This document shows, piece after piece, positions 8,735-18,423 of a stretch of DNA of 64,000 nt. The notes beneath the pieces were generated by a model that did not search any database, was not told the DNA's origin, and saw nothing but the letters and a program-made list of their open reading frames with translations. The stretch comes from Chloroflexota bacterium (GTDB lineage Bacteria; Chloroflexota; Anaerolineae; Anaerolineales; E44-bin32): contig JADFRQ010000001.1 of the NCBI GenBank assembly GCA_022561215.1, forward strand, positions 62,001 to 126,000, in the 5' to 3' direction. The position numbers were made by a program, and so were the translations under genes. Within the stretch, counting starts at the first letter, position 1. Every line of letters starts with the position of its first letter.

Positions 8735-10555
8735 CTAGAAACCACCACCACCGATGACGTTACATTCTTCGAGCGTAGCCAAGTAGGTTGCCCACTCGAC
8801 GTTAACCGTGCGGACATCGATACCCAAATTCGACTCCCACATGGCCTCAACCGCTTCCAAAATTTCCTGGTTGGTGCCACCTTTGTTGTACCAGAGCTCG
8901 ATGGTGATCGAGCCAGCATCCTCGATTCCTTCCGCGTTCATGTACTCGTTGAGGTAGCCCATGGCTGCATCTAAATCGAATACATAGCCCACAGCATCCC
9001 CCTGAAAACCGAAGATTTCAGGCGGGATTATGCCGGTAGCATCTAGTTTCCAAGGAGTCTGGGAGACATTGTCGATGATCGAACGTTTGTCAATCGCCGA
9101 AGCAAGCGCCCTGCGGAACGAGATATTATCCGTGTGCCGGGCGGATGTATTGAGACCCATGTAGTACACGCCTGGTCGTGGGGTGACGATAAATTCATCC
9201 GTTCCCACCAACCTGGGGATGTCTTCCGACGGCATGCCTGCAGCGTTATAGTCAAGCTCCCCATTTTCGAAAGCTGCTAATGCGGTGGCAGGTTCCTGGA
9301 TAATGGATACTTCGATTCTCTCAATCTGGACATTGGCTGCGTCCCAATAGAGCGGATTCTTTTCGAAGACCAAGTTACTGCCAGGATTTCGCTCAACGAG
9401 CACATAGGCGCCGTTGCTGACGAAGTTGCCGGGCTGGGTCCAGGCATCGCCGTGTAAACCAATCACATCCAAACGTACGGGGTGGAAGGTGCTGAAGGCC
9501 AGGATGCTGTCGAAGTAGGACAGCGCGTCCGTCAACGTCACCTGGAGGGTGAAGTCATCCAAGGCGACGACCGCCTCGAGTACATCGGTGTCACCGGAGT
9601 TGTAGTCCGCTGCACCGACGATGTCGAACATCACGTAGGCATAGTCATTTGCCAGATCTGGGCTAAGCAGTCGGCTTATTCCATCGACAAAGTGTTGTGC
9701 GGTTACCGGCACGCCATCTGACCACATGGCATCTTCGCGTAGATGAATCGTGAACACGGTGCCATCATCCGACACATCGAAGCTCGTCGCGGCAAGGGGT
9801 GAAATCGTCCCATCCGCATTGAACTTGTAGGGAGCATCGATCAATTGATAGATCATGAACGACGAAGTCGTATCCGTCGAGCGCTGAATATCCAGCGTAG
9901 GAATCGCAGCGCCGACGGCAGTTCGGAATGTGGTTGCGCCAGTATTGAAGCTCCACTGTGCAAGACGGGGAGCGCCAAATGGTGCGAAAATAAATTCCAC
10001 ATCCGTGGAAACCAGCGTCGTGCGATCGTAGTGCTGGATGGGAATGACGGCCACAACATCTTCTACAACGATCTTTTCTGCTTCCTGCCAGGTAGCGGCA
10101 CGGCTTTCCAGATCGGTGTTGCGGTAAGCGGACTCGGTCAAAGCCTCAAACTGTTCTACAAGCTCTGGGTAGTTGTGCTGCCAGAAGGTGTATTGGAAGT
10201 CCGAGTTTGGACCAAAAACGGTGTCCACTATGTTTCCTGCATCTGCCCAGTCCATTACCCAGCCCATGCGGTAGGCGTTGTAGGAGCATTCTGCGGATCG
10301 GGAAGTGCTGAGCTCGGATTGCAGATCACCGATGTTATCGTTGAGTTCCGATAGTTCGGACTCAAGTCCGGCGATCGCTTCATCGCTCAAGCCACCCGAC
10401 GATTGTGCATCAGCAAGCTCTGCTTCGAGTGCTGCGATGCGATCTTGCGCTGCTGTATCAACAACAGGCTCCGCTGCTCCACCACCGCATGCCGCCAACA
10501 GAAAGCTGGTCATGATAATGGCTGAGACGAGGTATTGCCATCTCTTTTTAGACAT
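8735..10555 (-). CDS. Oligopeptide-binding lipoprotein (SBP family 5) with circularly permuted domain order
   Basis: A 606-residue lipoprotein with a signal peptide ending LLAAC (lipidated Cys23) and a predicted coiled coil at about 36-86 (heptads such as ALEAELADAQ). Residues 91-201 then contain what is normally the C-terminal end of a family-5 binding protein (YRMGWVMDWADAGNIVDTVF; AEKIVVEDVVAVIPI). Only after residue 208 comes the usual N-terminal start (TLDIQRSTDTTSS), running to the normal penultimate segment SNLGIDVRTVNVEWATYL. The gene ends soon after at ECNVIGGGGF. The order is therefore permuted, with the dipeptide EC at both breakpoints (residues 89-90 and 597-598). It should deliver peptides to OppBC encoded just downstream. 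Function is likely retained, since the frame is open throughout. Confidence 0.85.
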   Translation of the reverse strand: MSKKRWQYLVSAIIMTSFLLAACGGGAAEPVVDTAAQDRIAALEAELADAQSSGGLSDEAIAGLESELSELNDNIGDLQSELSTSRSAECSYNAYRMGWVMDWADAGNIVDTVFGPNSDFQYTFWQHNYPELVEQFEALTESAYRNTDLESRAATWQEAEKIVVEDVVAVIPIQHYDRTTLVSTDVEFIFAPFGAPRLAQWSFNTGATTFRTAVGAAIPTLDIQRSTDTTSSFMIYQLIDAPYKFNADGTISPLAATSFDVSDDGTVFTIHLREDAMWSDGVPVTAQHFVDGISRLLSPDLANDYAYVMFDIVGAADYNSGDTDVLEAVVALDDFTLQVTLTDALSYFDSILAFSTFHPVRLDVIGLHGDAWTQPGNFVSNGAYVLVERNPGSNLVFEKNPLYWDAANVQIERIEVSIIQEPATALAAFENGELDYNAAGMPSEDIPRLVGTDEFIVTPRPGVYYMGLNTSARHTDNISFRRALASAIDKRSIIDNVSQTPWKLDATGIIPPEIFGFQGDAVGYVFDLDAAMGYLNEYMNAEGIEDAGSITIELWYNKGGTNQEILEAVEAMWESNLGIDVRTVNVEWATYLATLEECNVIGGGGF

Positions 10556-10761
10556 ACTCTATTCTCTCCTCTTTCTTTCTGATTCGATTTGAACGTTCCT
10601 GACGTATTTTCGTGAATTTGAACGCCAAATTTTTCCTGCAAGATCTACTGTGGGTACGCACCACCTCCTTCTCTTTGGCGATTATTTAACTTCCTTTACT
10701 GCCTTTATTTTACATTCGAAATGACTGCAAACGAAAATCAATTTTGCGTCACTTTCCAAAA

Positions 10762-11766
10762 CTAAACTTGCAGACGTTCTTCGGCTGCGAAACATGCAAT
10801 ATCATGCCTCGGAAGCAAATCCTTTAATTGGGGCTCTTCTTCAAAACAACGATCAAAAGCTATGGGACAGCGAGTATTGAAGTTGCAGCCCGTTGGCGGA
10901 TCTGCCGGGCTCGGCAGATCACCTTCCAAAATGATGCGCTGCCTCTGATCCTCAACAATCGGGTCCGGCACAGGCACTGCGGATAAGAGCGCTTGTGTAT
11001 AGGGATGCTGCGGGTTGTCGTAAATGTCTTCAATCGACCCCAGTTCAACGATCTTCCCCAAATACATGACGGCCACACGATCGCAGATATAACGTACCAT
11101 GCTCAGGTCATGGGTAATAAATAAATAGGTAAGGTCAAATTCATCCTGTAAATCCTCAAGCAAGTTGACAACCTGGGCTTGAATGGAAACGTCAAGTGCA
11201 GAGATTGGTTCGTCGGCAACAATAAATGAGGGATTTAAGGCAAGGGCGCGCGCGATCCCAATTCGCTGGCGCTGCCCGCCTGAAAATTCGTGTGGATAAC
11301 GCGTGCCCAGTAAGGGATTAAGGCCGACACGCTCCAAGAGCTGCGCAACGCGTTGGTCGAGCTCTGTCCCCCTGGCAATTTTATGGATGATAAACGGCTC
11401 ACCCACAATCGCATTCACCGTCATGCGAGGATTGAGTGAGGAATAGGGATCCTGAAAAATGATTTGCATCCGGGCCCGCATACTTCTCAGATCATGTCCA
11501 CTGAGCCCTGAGAGATCAGTCCCCTCGAAGAGAACCGTGCCCGAAGTTGGCTTATGCAAATTTAATATTGTCCGACCAAGCGTGGATTTGCCGCATCCAC
11601 TTTCACCTACGAGGCCAAGCGTTTCCCCTTTAATGATCTGAAGCGTGACATCGTCAACAGCACGAACATTGCCAACAACTCTACGCAATAAACCTTGGGT
11701 GACGGGAAAATATTTCTTGAGATTGGTTATTTCGACCATTGCCTGATTTCCATTATCGGACATCAT
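10762..11766 (-). CDS. oppF: Oligopeptide/dipeptide ABC transporter ATP-binding protein, OppF type (copy 2)
   Basis: A 334-residue ATPase with Walker A GESGCGKS, signature [19 protein letters not shown], Walker [15 protein letters not shown] and switch [14 protein letters not shown]. The C-terminal GCNFNTRCP motif follows. The [19 protein letters not shown] start is typical of OppF. Its ATG overlaps the oppD copy 2 stop (ATGATG), so the two are translationally coupled. It ends about 200 bases before the permuted binding-protein gene, so this pair, rather than copy 1, may belong to the adjacent OppBC pore. Confidence 0.9.
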   Translation of the reverse strand: MMSDNGNQAMVEITNLKKYFPVTQGLLRRVVGNVRAVDDVTLQIIKGETLGLVGESGCGKSTLGRTILNLHKPTSGTVLFEGTDLSGLSGHDLRSMRARMQIIFQDPYSSLNPRMTVNAIVGEPFIIHKIARGTELDQRVAQLLERVGLNPLLGTRYPHEFSGGQRQRIGIARALALNPSFIVADEPISALDVSIQAQVVNLLEDLQDEFDLTYLFITHDLSMVRYICDRVAVMYLGKIVELGSIEDIYDNPQHPYTQALLSAVPVPDPIVEDQRQRIILEGDLPSPADPPTGCNFNTRCPIAFDRCFEEEPQLKDLLPRHDIACFAAEERLQV

Positions 11767-12767
11767 CCCAGCACCTCATGCGTTGCTGCCTCATGCACAT
11801 CCACCCAACAGGCAATTTCGTGACCGGGTGCAATTTCTAAAAGAGGTGGATTTTCAGCCACACATTTCTCAATTGAGAAGGGACAGCGCACATAGAACGG
11901 ACACCCTTTTGGGAGCATCGTAAGATCAGGAGGCCGGCCTACGATCGGAATTAATCGCGAGCCGGACTCTCGTTTATCTACCCTGGGGAGAGAATTAAGC
12001 AACCCCAATGTGTAGGGGTGGCGAGGGTCAGCGAAGACGCGATGTTTGCTAGCTCTCTCAACGATAAAACCAGCATACATTACCATTAAGCGCTCTGCTA
12101 ACCCTGCCATGATGCCCAAATCATGCGTAATCCAGATAATCGCCATTCCCAGCCGTTCCCGCAACCTCCCCACGAGATCAAGTATCTGAGCCTGGATGGT
12201 CACATCCAAGGCTGTTGTGGGCTCATCTGCAATGAGTATGCTCGGAGCGCAAGAAAGAGCCATAGCGATCATGGCTCTTTGACGCATTCCTCCGGAAAAT
12301 TCGTGTGGATAGGAATTAAGGCGATCGGAAGCTTGCGGGATCCCCACCAGATCGAGCATCTCCGCCGCACGTTCTCGAGCTTGCTCTCCATGCATATCCA
12401 TATGCAGGTTTAGCGCCTCGGTGATTTGTTTGCCGATTGTCATTACGGGATTAAGCGATGTCATTGGATCTTGGAATATAATCGCAATCTCCCCACCGCG
12501 AATCTTGCGCATTTCATCTTCGGATATCTTTAGCAGATCGGTACCCTGATATAGGATTTCCCCTCCTGCAATTTCACCGGGAGGTGTGGGGATTAAGCGC
12601 ATAATCGATAATGCATGCACACTTTTCCCACAGCCGCTCTCCCCGACGATCCCAATTGTCTCACCCTCATGCAAGTCGTACGATACACCATTAACGGCAT
12701 GCACCGTCCCGTCGTCCGTGTGAAAGCGCGTAACAAGATTAACTAATTCAAGGATTTTGGGGGGCAA
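11763..12767 (-). CDS. oppD: Oligopeptide/dipeptide ABC transporter ATP-binding protein, OppD type (copy 2)
   Basis: A 334-residue ATPase with Walker A GESGCGKS, signature [14 protein letters not shown], Walker [15 protein letters not shown] and switch [13 protein letters not shown]. The C-terminal [11 protein letters not shown] is the family Cys motif. The start is TTG at 12767 with GAGGAG 8 bases upstream. It is first of the oppD-oppF pair and overlaps oppF by 4 bases. Its canonical signature motif contrasts with the divergent one in copy 1. Confidence 0.9.
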   Translation of the reverse strand: MPPKILELVNLVTRFHTDDGTVHAVNGVSYDLHEGETIGIVGESGCGKSVHALSIMRLIPTPPGEIAGGEILYQGTDLLKISEDEMRKIRGGEIAIIFQDPMTSLNPVMTIGKQITEALNLHMDMHGEQARERAAEMLDLVGIPQASDRLNSYPHEFSGGMRQRAMIAMALSCAPSILIADEPTTALDVTIQAQILDLVGRLRERLGMAIIWITHDLGIMAGLAERLMVMYAGFIVERASKHRVFADPRHPYTLGLLNSLPRVDKRESGSRLIPIVGRPPDLTMLPKGCPFYVRCPFSIEKCVAENPPLLEIAPGHEIACWVDVHEAATHEVLG

Positions 12768-12769
12768 AT

Positions 12770-12952
12770 CTATCTCTCCTCTTTAAAATATAGACAGGAT
12801 AGGATTCCGACCTGAAGTTTATCTGCGCCAGGAGGCTGCTCCTGACAGTCCACTTCATACAGGAGCTTCGGCGTTCTCCCCAGGACAGTCTCAATCGCTT
12901 CGAACAAGTTGCGATCCGCGTCTCGATGAACGATTGTCTCCCTCCCGACCAT
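12770..12952 (-). CDS. Possible small protein upstream of oppD copy 2
   Basis: A 60-codon frame from an ATG at 12952 ends in a TAG embedded in the Shine-Dalgarno region of oppD, which would suit translational coupling. The product (MVGRETIVHRDADRNLF at its start) is hydrophilic with no recognised motif. No ribosome binding site precedes it. It may be chance or the end of a decayed gene. Confidence 0.25.
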   Translation of the reverse strand: MVGRETIVHRDADRNLFEAIETVLGRTPKLLYEVDCQEQPPGADKLQVGILSCLYFKEER

Positions 12953-14123
12953 AAATTATATCTTAAGGCAGTTTGCCGTCAATTATAGATCCTGCTAGGC
13001 GAATCAAAGGCTGACGGCCTACAATTTATCTGCCGACAGATTGCGAATTTGCCTGGACAAAAGCGCTGGCACCAACTGGAATTCTTTAAAAGTACAGCGT
13101 ATGCACGCGGTGTGCAGCTGGTTGCCCGTACACATGAGCGGATTGCCGAACGGCATAATTAAGTCACCTTGTTCTTGCCCCAGGCAGTCGCGATACCCAG
13201 CGTTGTGCATTTTATTGCGCCTGTTCCTTGTCAGCGACCATTTTATATACTCTATTATCGCCGCACTGGTTCAATTGTTTCCGCGCTCTTTCCCGCGCAT
13301 GAGCCCCCAAACCCATCCCTGGCTCGTGCCACACCTTGGCTTGGTACGCCTTAGCTTTATATTTGCTGCATTTGGCGAGGTGGGCGGTTTGCATTTTATG
13401 CAAAATCCTATCCTTCCCTCCGCAGGTGATGATACTTGGAGGATAATTATCATTTATGGTGTAGGTGCCGGGGAGGATCAATTGGCGCGCATCGACGCGA
13501 GATCCGCGCTTTCCACGATGTTCGACAAGAGTGCACACAATATCGGGGGGAGAACCGACAATCTTTTTGGCTGGCGCTTCTTCTTCAACGGCTCGCGGGG
13601 GAGAGGATGGGAAATTCCAGTCGATGATTCGTATTCTGGATTGGCCATCACGCGGTTGGGCGATGAGTTATCGGGATCGACGATCGATACTCGAGATCAT
13701 CTCGATCCAGGTTTAATTAAGGAAGCTGGCGAGACCATTGCTCTCTTTCTCATGACCTTGAGTTCCAAGTAAGCGCAAGAAAATGCGTCCTGAGGTGCGA
13801 CCCGATGCAAATAGTGGCGCGTTTCCCCGCACAAGGGTGAAAGACCTGCGCCCCTTTACCCGAATGGCGTAATTCCCAATAGGAACGTCGCAAATTCTCA
13901 GCGGTGTCGAGGTCCCACATTACAAGGAGGGTTCCCCTGGTTGATTAAGGTGCGATCCCAAATGGACCATGCTTCAAATTTTTAGGCAATAAACCGATAT
14001 TTGTCACTTCACCGTAATCTGTTCACTGGTGCGAGGGCGACCGGTTCGAGCTTGCGCACACGTCGCCCTTAAAGCTGATTCTCAAATCAGGGAAAATCGA
14101 GAGGTAGCGCTATTGGGGCCGCC
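12953..14123. other. Stretch without an intact gene, possibly holding decayed coding sequence
   Basis: About 1.2 kb between oppD copy 2 and the second binding protein. A 243-codon plus-strand frame (13041-13772) has no recognisable domain. The minus strand from about 13920 to 13720 reads protein-like (IRVKGRRSFTLVRGNAPLF) but has no start and soon meets stops in all frames. I read this as relics, not as a working gene. An 8-bp stem AGGGCGAC/GTCGCCCT with a 20-base loop lies at about 14034-14069. Confidence 0.35.
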
Positions 14124-16049
14124 CTACTCGTTCTCACAGCGATCACCTGCTGCATACTGCTCGATATTCCATAACACACTAAAAGAAGTCGGATCCGGAT
14201 CAGGACCGCATATTTCAATTCCAAAAATCACGATACGCGGCCGGTTAAAAAGCGGGATGGAGGGAATTTGGGCGCGAAAAATCCGTTGTGTATCTTCGAT
14301 CGCTTTTTGATAGATTTCCCCTCCCGGGGGGGATAAGAGTTGGGTTCGACAGGCGCGATCATAATCTAAGTCACGAAAACCGGTGGCATTAATCCCAAAA
14401 AGGTTATCTACCGTTGGCACTTCAAATCCTGCGAACATCTCGCAGGGGGGACTGGCATAAACCGGCCACGCCCAACCTACGGTTTCAAACCTTCCCCCGA
14501 ATATTGGTCCATTGGGCCACGGTTCAAATAATTCGCTCGAATCTCCAAATTCAGGCATGAAACCAATCCCACAATTGGCAAGATCCTCTTGAATTTTTTT
14601 CGTTAAGACCTCGTGCAGGGCACCGCCAGTGGTTAAGAATTTGACTTCGAAAGGGGTGCCATCTCGGATGCCGAAAATTGCGTTGGCAGTACGTGGAGAG
14701 GAGGGATCATCGTCGTCATCGATCCATCCGATTTCCTCCAGCAGCCTATTCGCCTGTGCAACAGAGAGTGCGGTAAGAGAGGGATCATCAACATACAAAG
14801 GATGAGTGGATGGAAGATAGGAATCAGGCACGGGTGAGAGACCAAACAGAAGTTCGTCCACGATACCTTGGCGATCAATGCAGGCTTCAAATGCCCGGCG
14901 GGCTCTGAGATCGCTAAATGCCCGGGAGCCTTCTGCACCTAACGTATTGAAATCAATGCGCTCCATCACAGCACCCGGCTGAGACTTAATCTGAAGACGA
15001 TTGTTTGCCGCAAGGTCAAGGGCGCTGGGCCAGAACGTAAAGGGAAATGCGGATTCATCAAGCACATCGCATTCCCCAGTTAACACTTGCTCGAGTGCAG
15101 ATACATAGTCAGATCCCAGAAACCGAAATCTCAAAAGATCAAAAAAGGGCAAATCCTCACCAGAGCGGAAGTAGCTCTGCGATTTGACCAGAACAATTTC
15201 TTTCCCGGACTCCCATGATTGGATGATGTACGGACCCCATCCGAGAGGAGTTCTAGCAGCTTCGACATTTACGAGTAGTTCCGAGGCAGCGAATTGCCCT
15301 AGAATATGCTCGGGAAGGGGTGACCAAAAATTCGATTCAAATTCAGGATCAAGAAACCCGGGGATACCAACCCATTGCGTTCGAAGCTTATCCTGAGCAG
15401 TGTAACTACTCGTACGCTGCACAAGATATTTTGTGGTGGGTGTATTCGTATCGCCATCCATTTTAAATGAAAAGACAGAATCGCTTGCCTTGAGTTCCTC
15501 ACCATCCGACCAGCGAACATCGGGAAGGAGCTCGAACTCGGCTACGATGCGATCCATCGCAACATCACCCTCCGTATAAAACGTGATGCAATCGGGATCG
15601 GAACAATCAGAGGGCAGATAAGGTTTCCGCGATGCCAATCGATCAGGGACGAGGGTTTGCGGATTAAGGTAAACCTGCCCGTCACTTACGATGACACTTT
15701 CAACGCGCGCGCCGCCGTTATCAAATGAAGGGAGCGAGGCCAAAATTACAGGCTCATATCGATGGGAGCGCAAATCGATGGGACCATCATACAAAGCCTG
15801 AAGGATGGTATCCGCCTCCGGCCGCGTGTTGGCGTAGAGATAGAGAGAGCTAGGCTCTCTTCCCAAACACACCACCAAGGTTCTAGGAGGCGAGGTGGGA
15901 ATGAGGGTGGGAGCAATAATCTTGGGGGTATTTGTCGCCGCGGGGACATTGGTAAGGGGAATCTCGATTTCCGGGGATGTTCCGCAAGCTGCCAGCACGA
16001 ATACACCTATTATTGGAAACGCTAGTACAGTGATGGGTGACGCACGCAT
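14124..16049 (-). CDS. Extracellular peptide-binding lipoprotein, SBP family 5 (second)
   Basis: A 641-residue protein with signal peptide ending FVLAACG (lipidated Cys at about 22), then a Pro/Thr-rich linker (TNVPAATNTPKIIAPTLIPT) common in cell-surface lipoproteins. The family-5 core begins near residue 55 (TLVVCLGREPSSLYLYANTR) and includes VRWSDGEELKASDSVFSF, GPYIIQSWESG and RRAFEACIDRQGIVDELLFG. It ends with IPSIPLFNRPRIVIFG. Several Cys pairs (for example DCSDPDC) suggest disulphides. Here the domain order is normal, unlike the binding protein at 8735-10555. It probably captures peptides or another solute for an Opp-type importer. Substrate cannot be read from the sequence. Confidence 0.85.
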   Translation of the reverse strand: MRASPITVLAFPIIGVFVLAACGTSPEIEIPLTNVPAATNTPKIIAPTLIPTSPPRTLVVCLGREPSSLYLYANTRPEADTILQALYDGPIDLRSHRYEPVILASLPSFDNGGARVESVIVSDGQVYLNPQTLVPDRLASRKPYLPSDCSDPDCITFYTEGDVAMDRIVAEFELLPDVRWSDGEELKASDSVFSFKMDGDTNTPTTKYLVQRTSSYTAQDKLRTQWVGIPGFLDPEFESNFWSPLPEHILGQFAASELLVNVEAARTPLGWGPYIIQSWESGKEIVLVKSQSYFRSGEDLPFFDLLRFRFLGSDYVSALEQVLTGECDVLDESAFPFTFWPSALDLAANNRLQIKSQPGAVMERIDFNTLGAEGSRAFSDLRARRAFEACIDRQGIVDELLFGLSPVPDSYLPSTHPLYVDDPSLTALSVAQANRLLEEIGWIDDDDDPSSPRTANAIFGIRDGTPFEVKFLTTGGALHEVLTKKIQEDLANCGIGFMPEFGDSSELFEPWPNGPIFGGRFETVGWAWPVYASPPCEMFAGFEVPTVDNLFGINATGFRDLDYDRACRTQLLSPPGGEIYQKAIEDTQRIFRAQIPSIPLFNRPRIVIFGIEICGPDPDPTSFSVLWNIEQYAAGDRCENE

Positions 16050-16145
16050 TAAAAAATCACTCCCTGGGCTGCCGCATGTTTCTAGATCAGCACTCCCTTT
16101 GAATTATCTGGCTAAAGTTCAGGGCGCAGCCTCGTTATCCGAGAA

Positions 16146-16883
16146 CTATGGTCCCTTATGGTTCAGTTTCTCCAAGAATACTCGGTCTTCATCGCTCAGC
16201 TCGATTGCCCGCAACAGATCAGGGCGTCGATGAAGTGTTCTGCGCAATGAATCTTCATGCCGCCATGCTTCAATCCGGGCATGATCACCGGAACGCAATA
16301 TTTCGGGCACAAGCCAGCCACGAAAGTCTGCCGGACGAGTATAGTGGGCGTGTTCCAATAGTCCTCTGGCGTAGGTATCCTGCGTTGCCGCCAATTCATC
16401 CCCCAAGACCCCGGGGAGCAAGCGTGCAGTCGCATCAATGACCAGCAGAGCAGGAATTTCCCCCCCTGTTAATACATAATCACCGACGGACACCTCATCG
16501 GTGGCGAGGTGTTGGCGCACGCGCTCGTCCACTCCCTCGTAACGACCACAGATTAATGCAAGACGTTTTTGTTTCGAATAGTCTTTTGCCACAGATTGCT
16601 TGAAAGGCCGCCCCTGAGGCGTAAGGAGAACGATGCGCACGGAATTCAGGTCCTCGCCAAGAACTGCCTCCAGCGCGGAAAAAATTGGCTCCGGTTTCAT
16701 CACCATTCCCCCGCCTCCCCCGAATGGCACATCATCCGTGGTTCGATGTTTATCCGCGGCATAGTCACGAATGTTATGCAGGCGGACATCGATTAAGTCA
16801 GCCTGGCGAGCGCGTCCTAAGATGCTTGTCTGCACATATTCTTGCATTACTTCAGGAAATAAACTGAATACGTCGAAGCGCAT
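16146..16883 (-). CDS. trmD: tRNA (guanine-N1)-methyltransferase
   Basis: A 245-residue SPOUT methyltransferase that makes m1G37 in tRNAs with G at position 36, using S-adenosylmethionine and preventing frameshifts. Diagnostic pieces are MRFDVFSLFPEVMQEY at the N-terminus, DDVPFGGGGGMVMKPEPIF, LICGRYEGVDERV, and the knot segment YVLTGGEIPALLVIDA with RLLPGVLGDE. The length is normal. It is not with rpsP, rimM or rplS, its frequent neighbours. The next gene downstream on the same strand is the second binding protein. Confidence 0.95.
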   Translation of the reverse strand: MRFDVFSLFPEVMQEYVQTSILGRARQADLIDVRLHNIRDYAADKHRTTDDVPFGGGGGMVMKPEPIFSALEAVLGEDLNSVRIVLLTPQGRPFKQSVAKDYSKQKRLALICGRYEGVDERVRQHLATDEVSVGDYVLTGGEIPALLVIDATARLLPGVLGDELAATQDTYARGLLEHAHYTRPADFRGWLVPEILRSGDHARIEAWRHEDSLRRTLHRRPDLLRAIELSDEDRVFLEKLNHKGP

Positions 16884-17137
16884 TTCAACATTCCTTCAAC
16901 ATTTTAAATCTTCGTTTTCTCCATTGGAGCATTCCGCATTGGAAAATGAAACATTAACGAAACCACGAGGTCAATTTTATCCTGCGAACCAACATTGTAA
17001 AGCACGAATCCCTAGATCAGGGTATCTCATAGGCGCAATGCGATCCGCTTTGACTGAATATACAATTTTGCGATTAAACCAAAGGAAGCCGCAAGTTGTA
17101 AGGAAAAGCTCGAGAGGGTGTTCGATTGATTTAGAAA
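16884..17137. other. Spacer upstream of trmD
   Basis: No gene, tRNA or repeat recognised. It should carry the trmD promoter, which I could not define. Confidence 0.4.
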
Positions 17138-17275
17138 TTGGATCTTGACAACAACGCATTCATATATGAGGGAATTGCGACGGTGAAGGCCGTCAATCCA
17201 CGTTGGATAAACTATCTCATCTTAGTCAAAGTCAGTGACAAGTGGCTTCTTGCCAATGCCCCTTCTACAGAGAAC
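17138..17275 (+). pseudogene. Possible remnant of a lumazine-binding-like / NTF2-like protein
   Basis: The frame reads YEGIATVKAVNPRWINYLIL followed by VKVSDKWLLAN. This resembles the C-terminal end of small NTF2-like proteins of the 'putative lumazine-binding' type, in which a W-x-x-Y-L-x-L-x-K stretch is followed by G-K-W-x-I-x-N. No N-terminal part is found upstream, where stops occur, and after the motif the frame drifts into GC-rich sequence with a GGTCCTT/AAGGACC hairpin near 17318-17334. It is either a decayed fragment or a chance match. Confidence 0.3.
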
Positions 17276-17547
17276 CGGATGACCTTCGACAGCGGACCCC
17301 GCCCGCTTAGGCCCAGGGTCCTTCGGAAGGACCGGGTGTCAACTGGTGAGTTGCTTTGCGGCAGGAAGTAGCGGATGATTGGGGCGTGCCTTGCGGGCCG
17401 CTGCCAGCTCCGTCTCATGAAAATGGCCAATGACGGAGGCGATTACATCGCTCAGTTTTCCCTGCGCTGGCTTGTCAACAAGCAACTTGAGGAAGTCTCT
17501 ACGACGGATGAATTGCTGTCAACTATAATTAGAGGGGTTCTGACGGT

Positions 17548-18138
17548 TTGATATCAGTTGAAGGTGATCCTATCAGGCCGGGACTTTTACGCGGAGGAAG
17601 AAGCATAAAATCATTTCGCGCGATTGGTTCGGACTTAAGGATAAGATCGGCGCTGCGGTTTGTTGGCGCAGCGACTCTCCTTGCACTTGTCAGCTGTGAA
17701 CAGGCGCCTGTCCAGCCAACTCCGACAATGTCGCTGGACCAGCAACTGCTCGTTCAAGGGCGCACGGTTTACGAAGATTACTGCATAACCTGTCACGGCA
17801 AGACTGGGGCTGGAATCGAGGAAGCGCGCTCGCGCTTCCCTGAATCTCACCAAACATGCGAGCGATGCCACTACCGGTCACTTCCGCGAACCCCACAGGA
17901 TTTAGGTGATTCCTTCTCCATTGGAAACCCCCCAGAATTGAAGGGTCTCAGTGACTCCGGGAGGTTCGCTTCCCGCATTGCGGTCTACAACCTCATCCGC
18001 GCCACCATGCCGCGTTGGGCACCAGGCAGCCTCTCAGATGAGGAATATGTTGCCCTTTCTTACTACCTTTGGGACGAGCTCGGAGCTGTATCGGGGTCTA
18101 CGGAACCGGCGGCGATTGGGGGAGGCGGCCCTCCATAG
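17548..18138 (+). CDS. Cytochrome c lipoprotein with two CxxCH motifs
   Basis: A 196-residue electron carrier. A lipobox LALVSC (Cys50) suggests export and anchoring to the outer face of the membrane. The main haem site is CITCH (79-83) in the classical context GRTVYEDYCITCHG. A second CxxCH, CERCH (104-108), suggests a second haem or a structural metal site. ATMPRW near residue 151 supplies a candidate Met ligand. The C-terminus is Gly/Pro-rich. The start appears to be TTG at 17548; no ATG precedes the signal peptide, so the true start may be slightly different. No oxidase, reductase or cytochrome c maturation genes are adjacent, so its partner is unknown. Confidence 0.8.
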   Translation: MISVEGDPIRPGLLRGGRSIKSFRAIGSDLRIRSALRFVGAATLLALVSCEQAPVQPTPTMSLDQQLLVQGRTVYEDYCITCHGKTGAGIEEARSRFPESHQTCERCHYRSLPRTPQDLGDSFSIGNPPELKGLSDSGRFASRIAVYNLIRATMPRWAPGSLSDEEYVALSYYLWDELGAVSGSTEPAAIGGGGPP

Positions 18139-18423
18139 TTCGGGGACTGGCTTCCAAATCACAGCAATGGGCCTGCCAGCGGAACGTCTATCCCGAATTG
18201 CATGTTCTCTCCATGAGGGATAACAGCGCCATGGTGTAAGTAAACTGGGTCTCTAGAGGCAAGGATGGCGAGGTCATTTGGGACTTCTGGGATTCTTACT
18301 ACTGGATTCGGGTGGATGGTGAATTGAAGAGCCTCGGGGATACGGTCCATGACGGCGAGTAATGCAGCGGAACCCCTCGTACCGCTCGGTGAAGCCGGAA
18401 TGCGCTGAATCAAGGCGGACCAA

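Noticed and set aside
13041-13772. 243-codon plus-strand open frame
   Set aside because: No recognisable domain, no ribosome site, odd composition, and protein-like fragments occur on the opposite strand. Treated as part of a relic region.
16884-17547. Small RNA such as SRP or RNase P RNA around the GGTCCTT/AAGGACC hairpin
   Set aside because: None of the conserved cores of those RNAs could be found.
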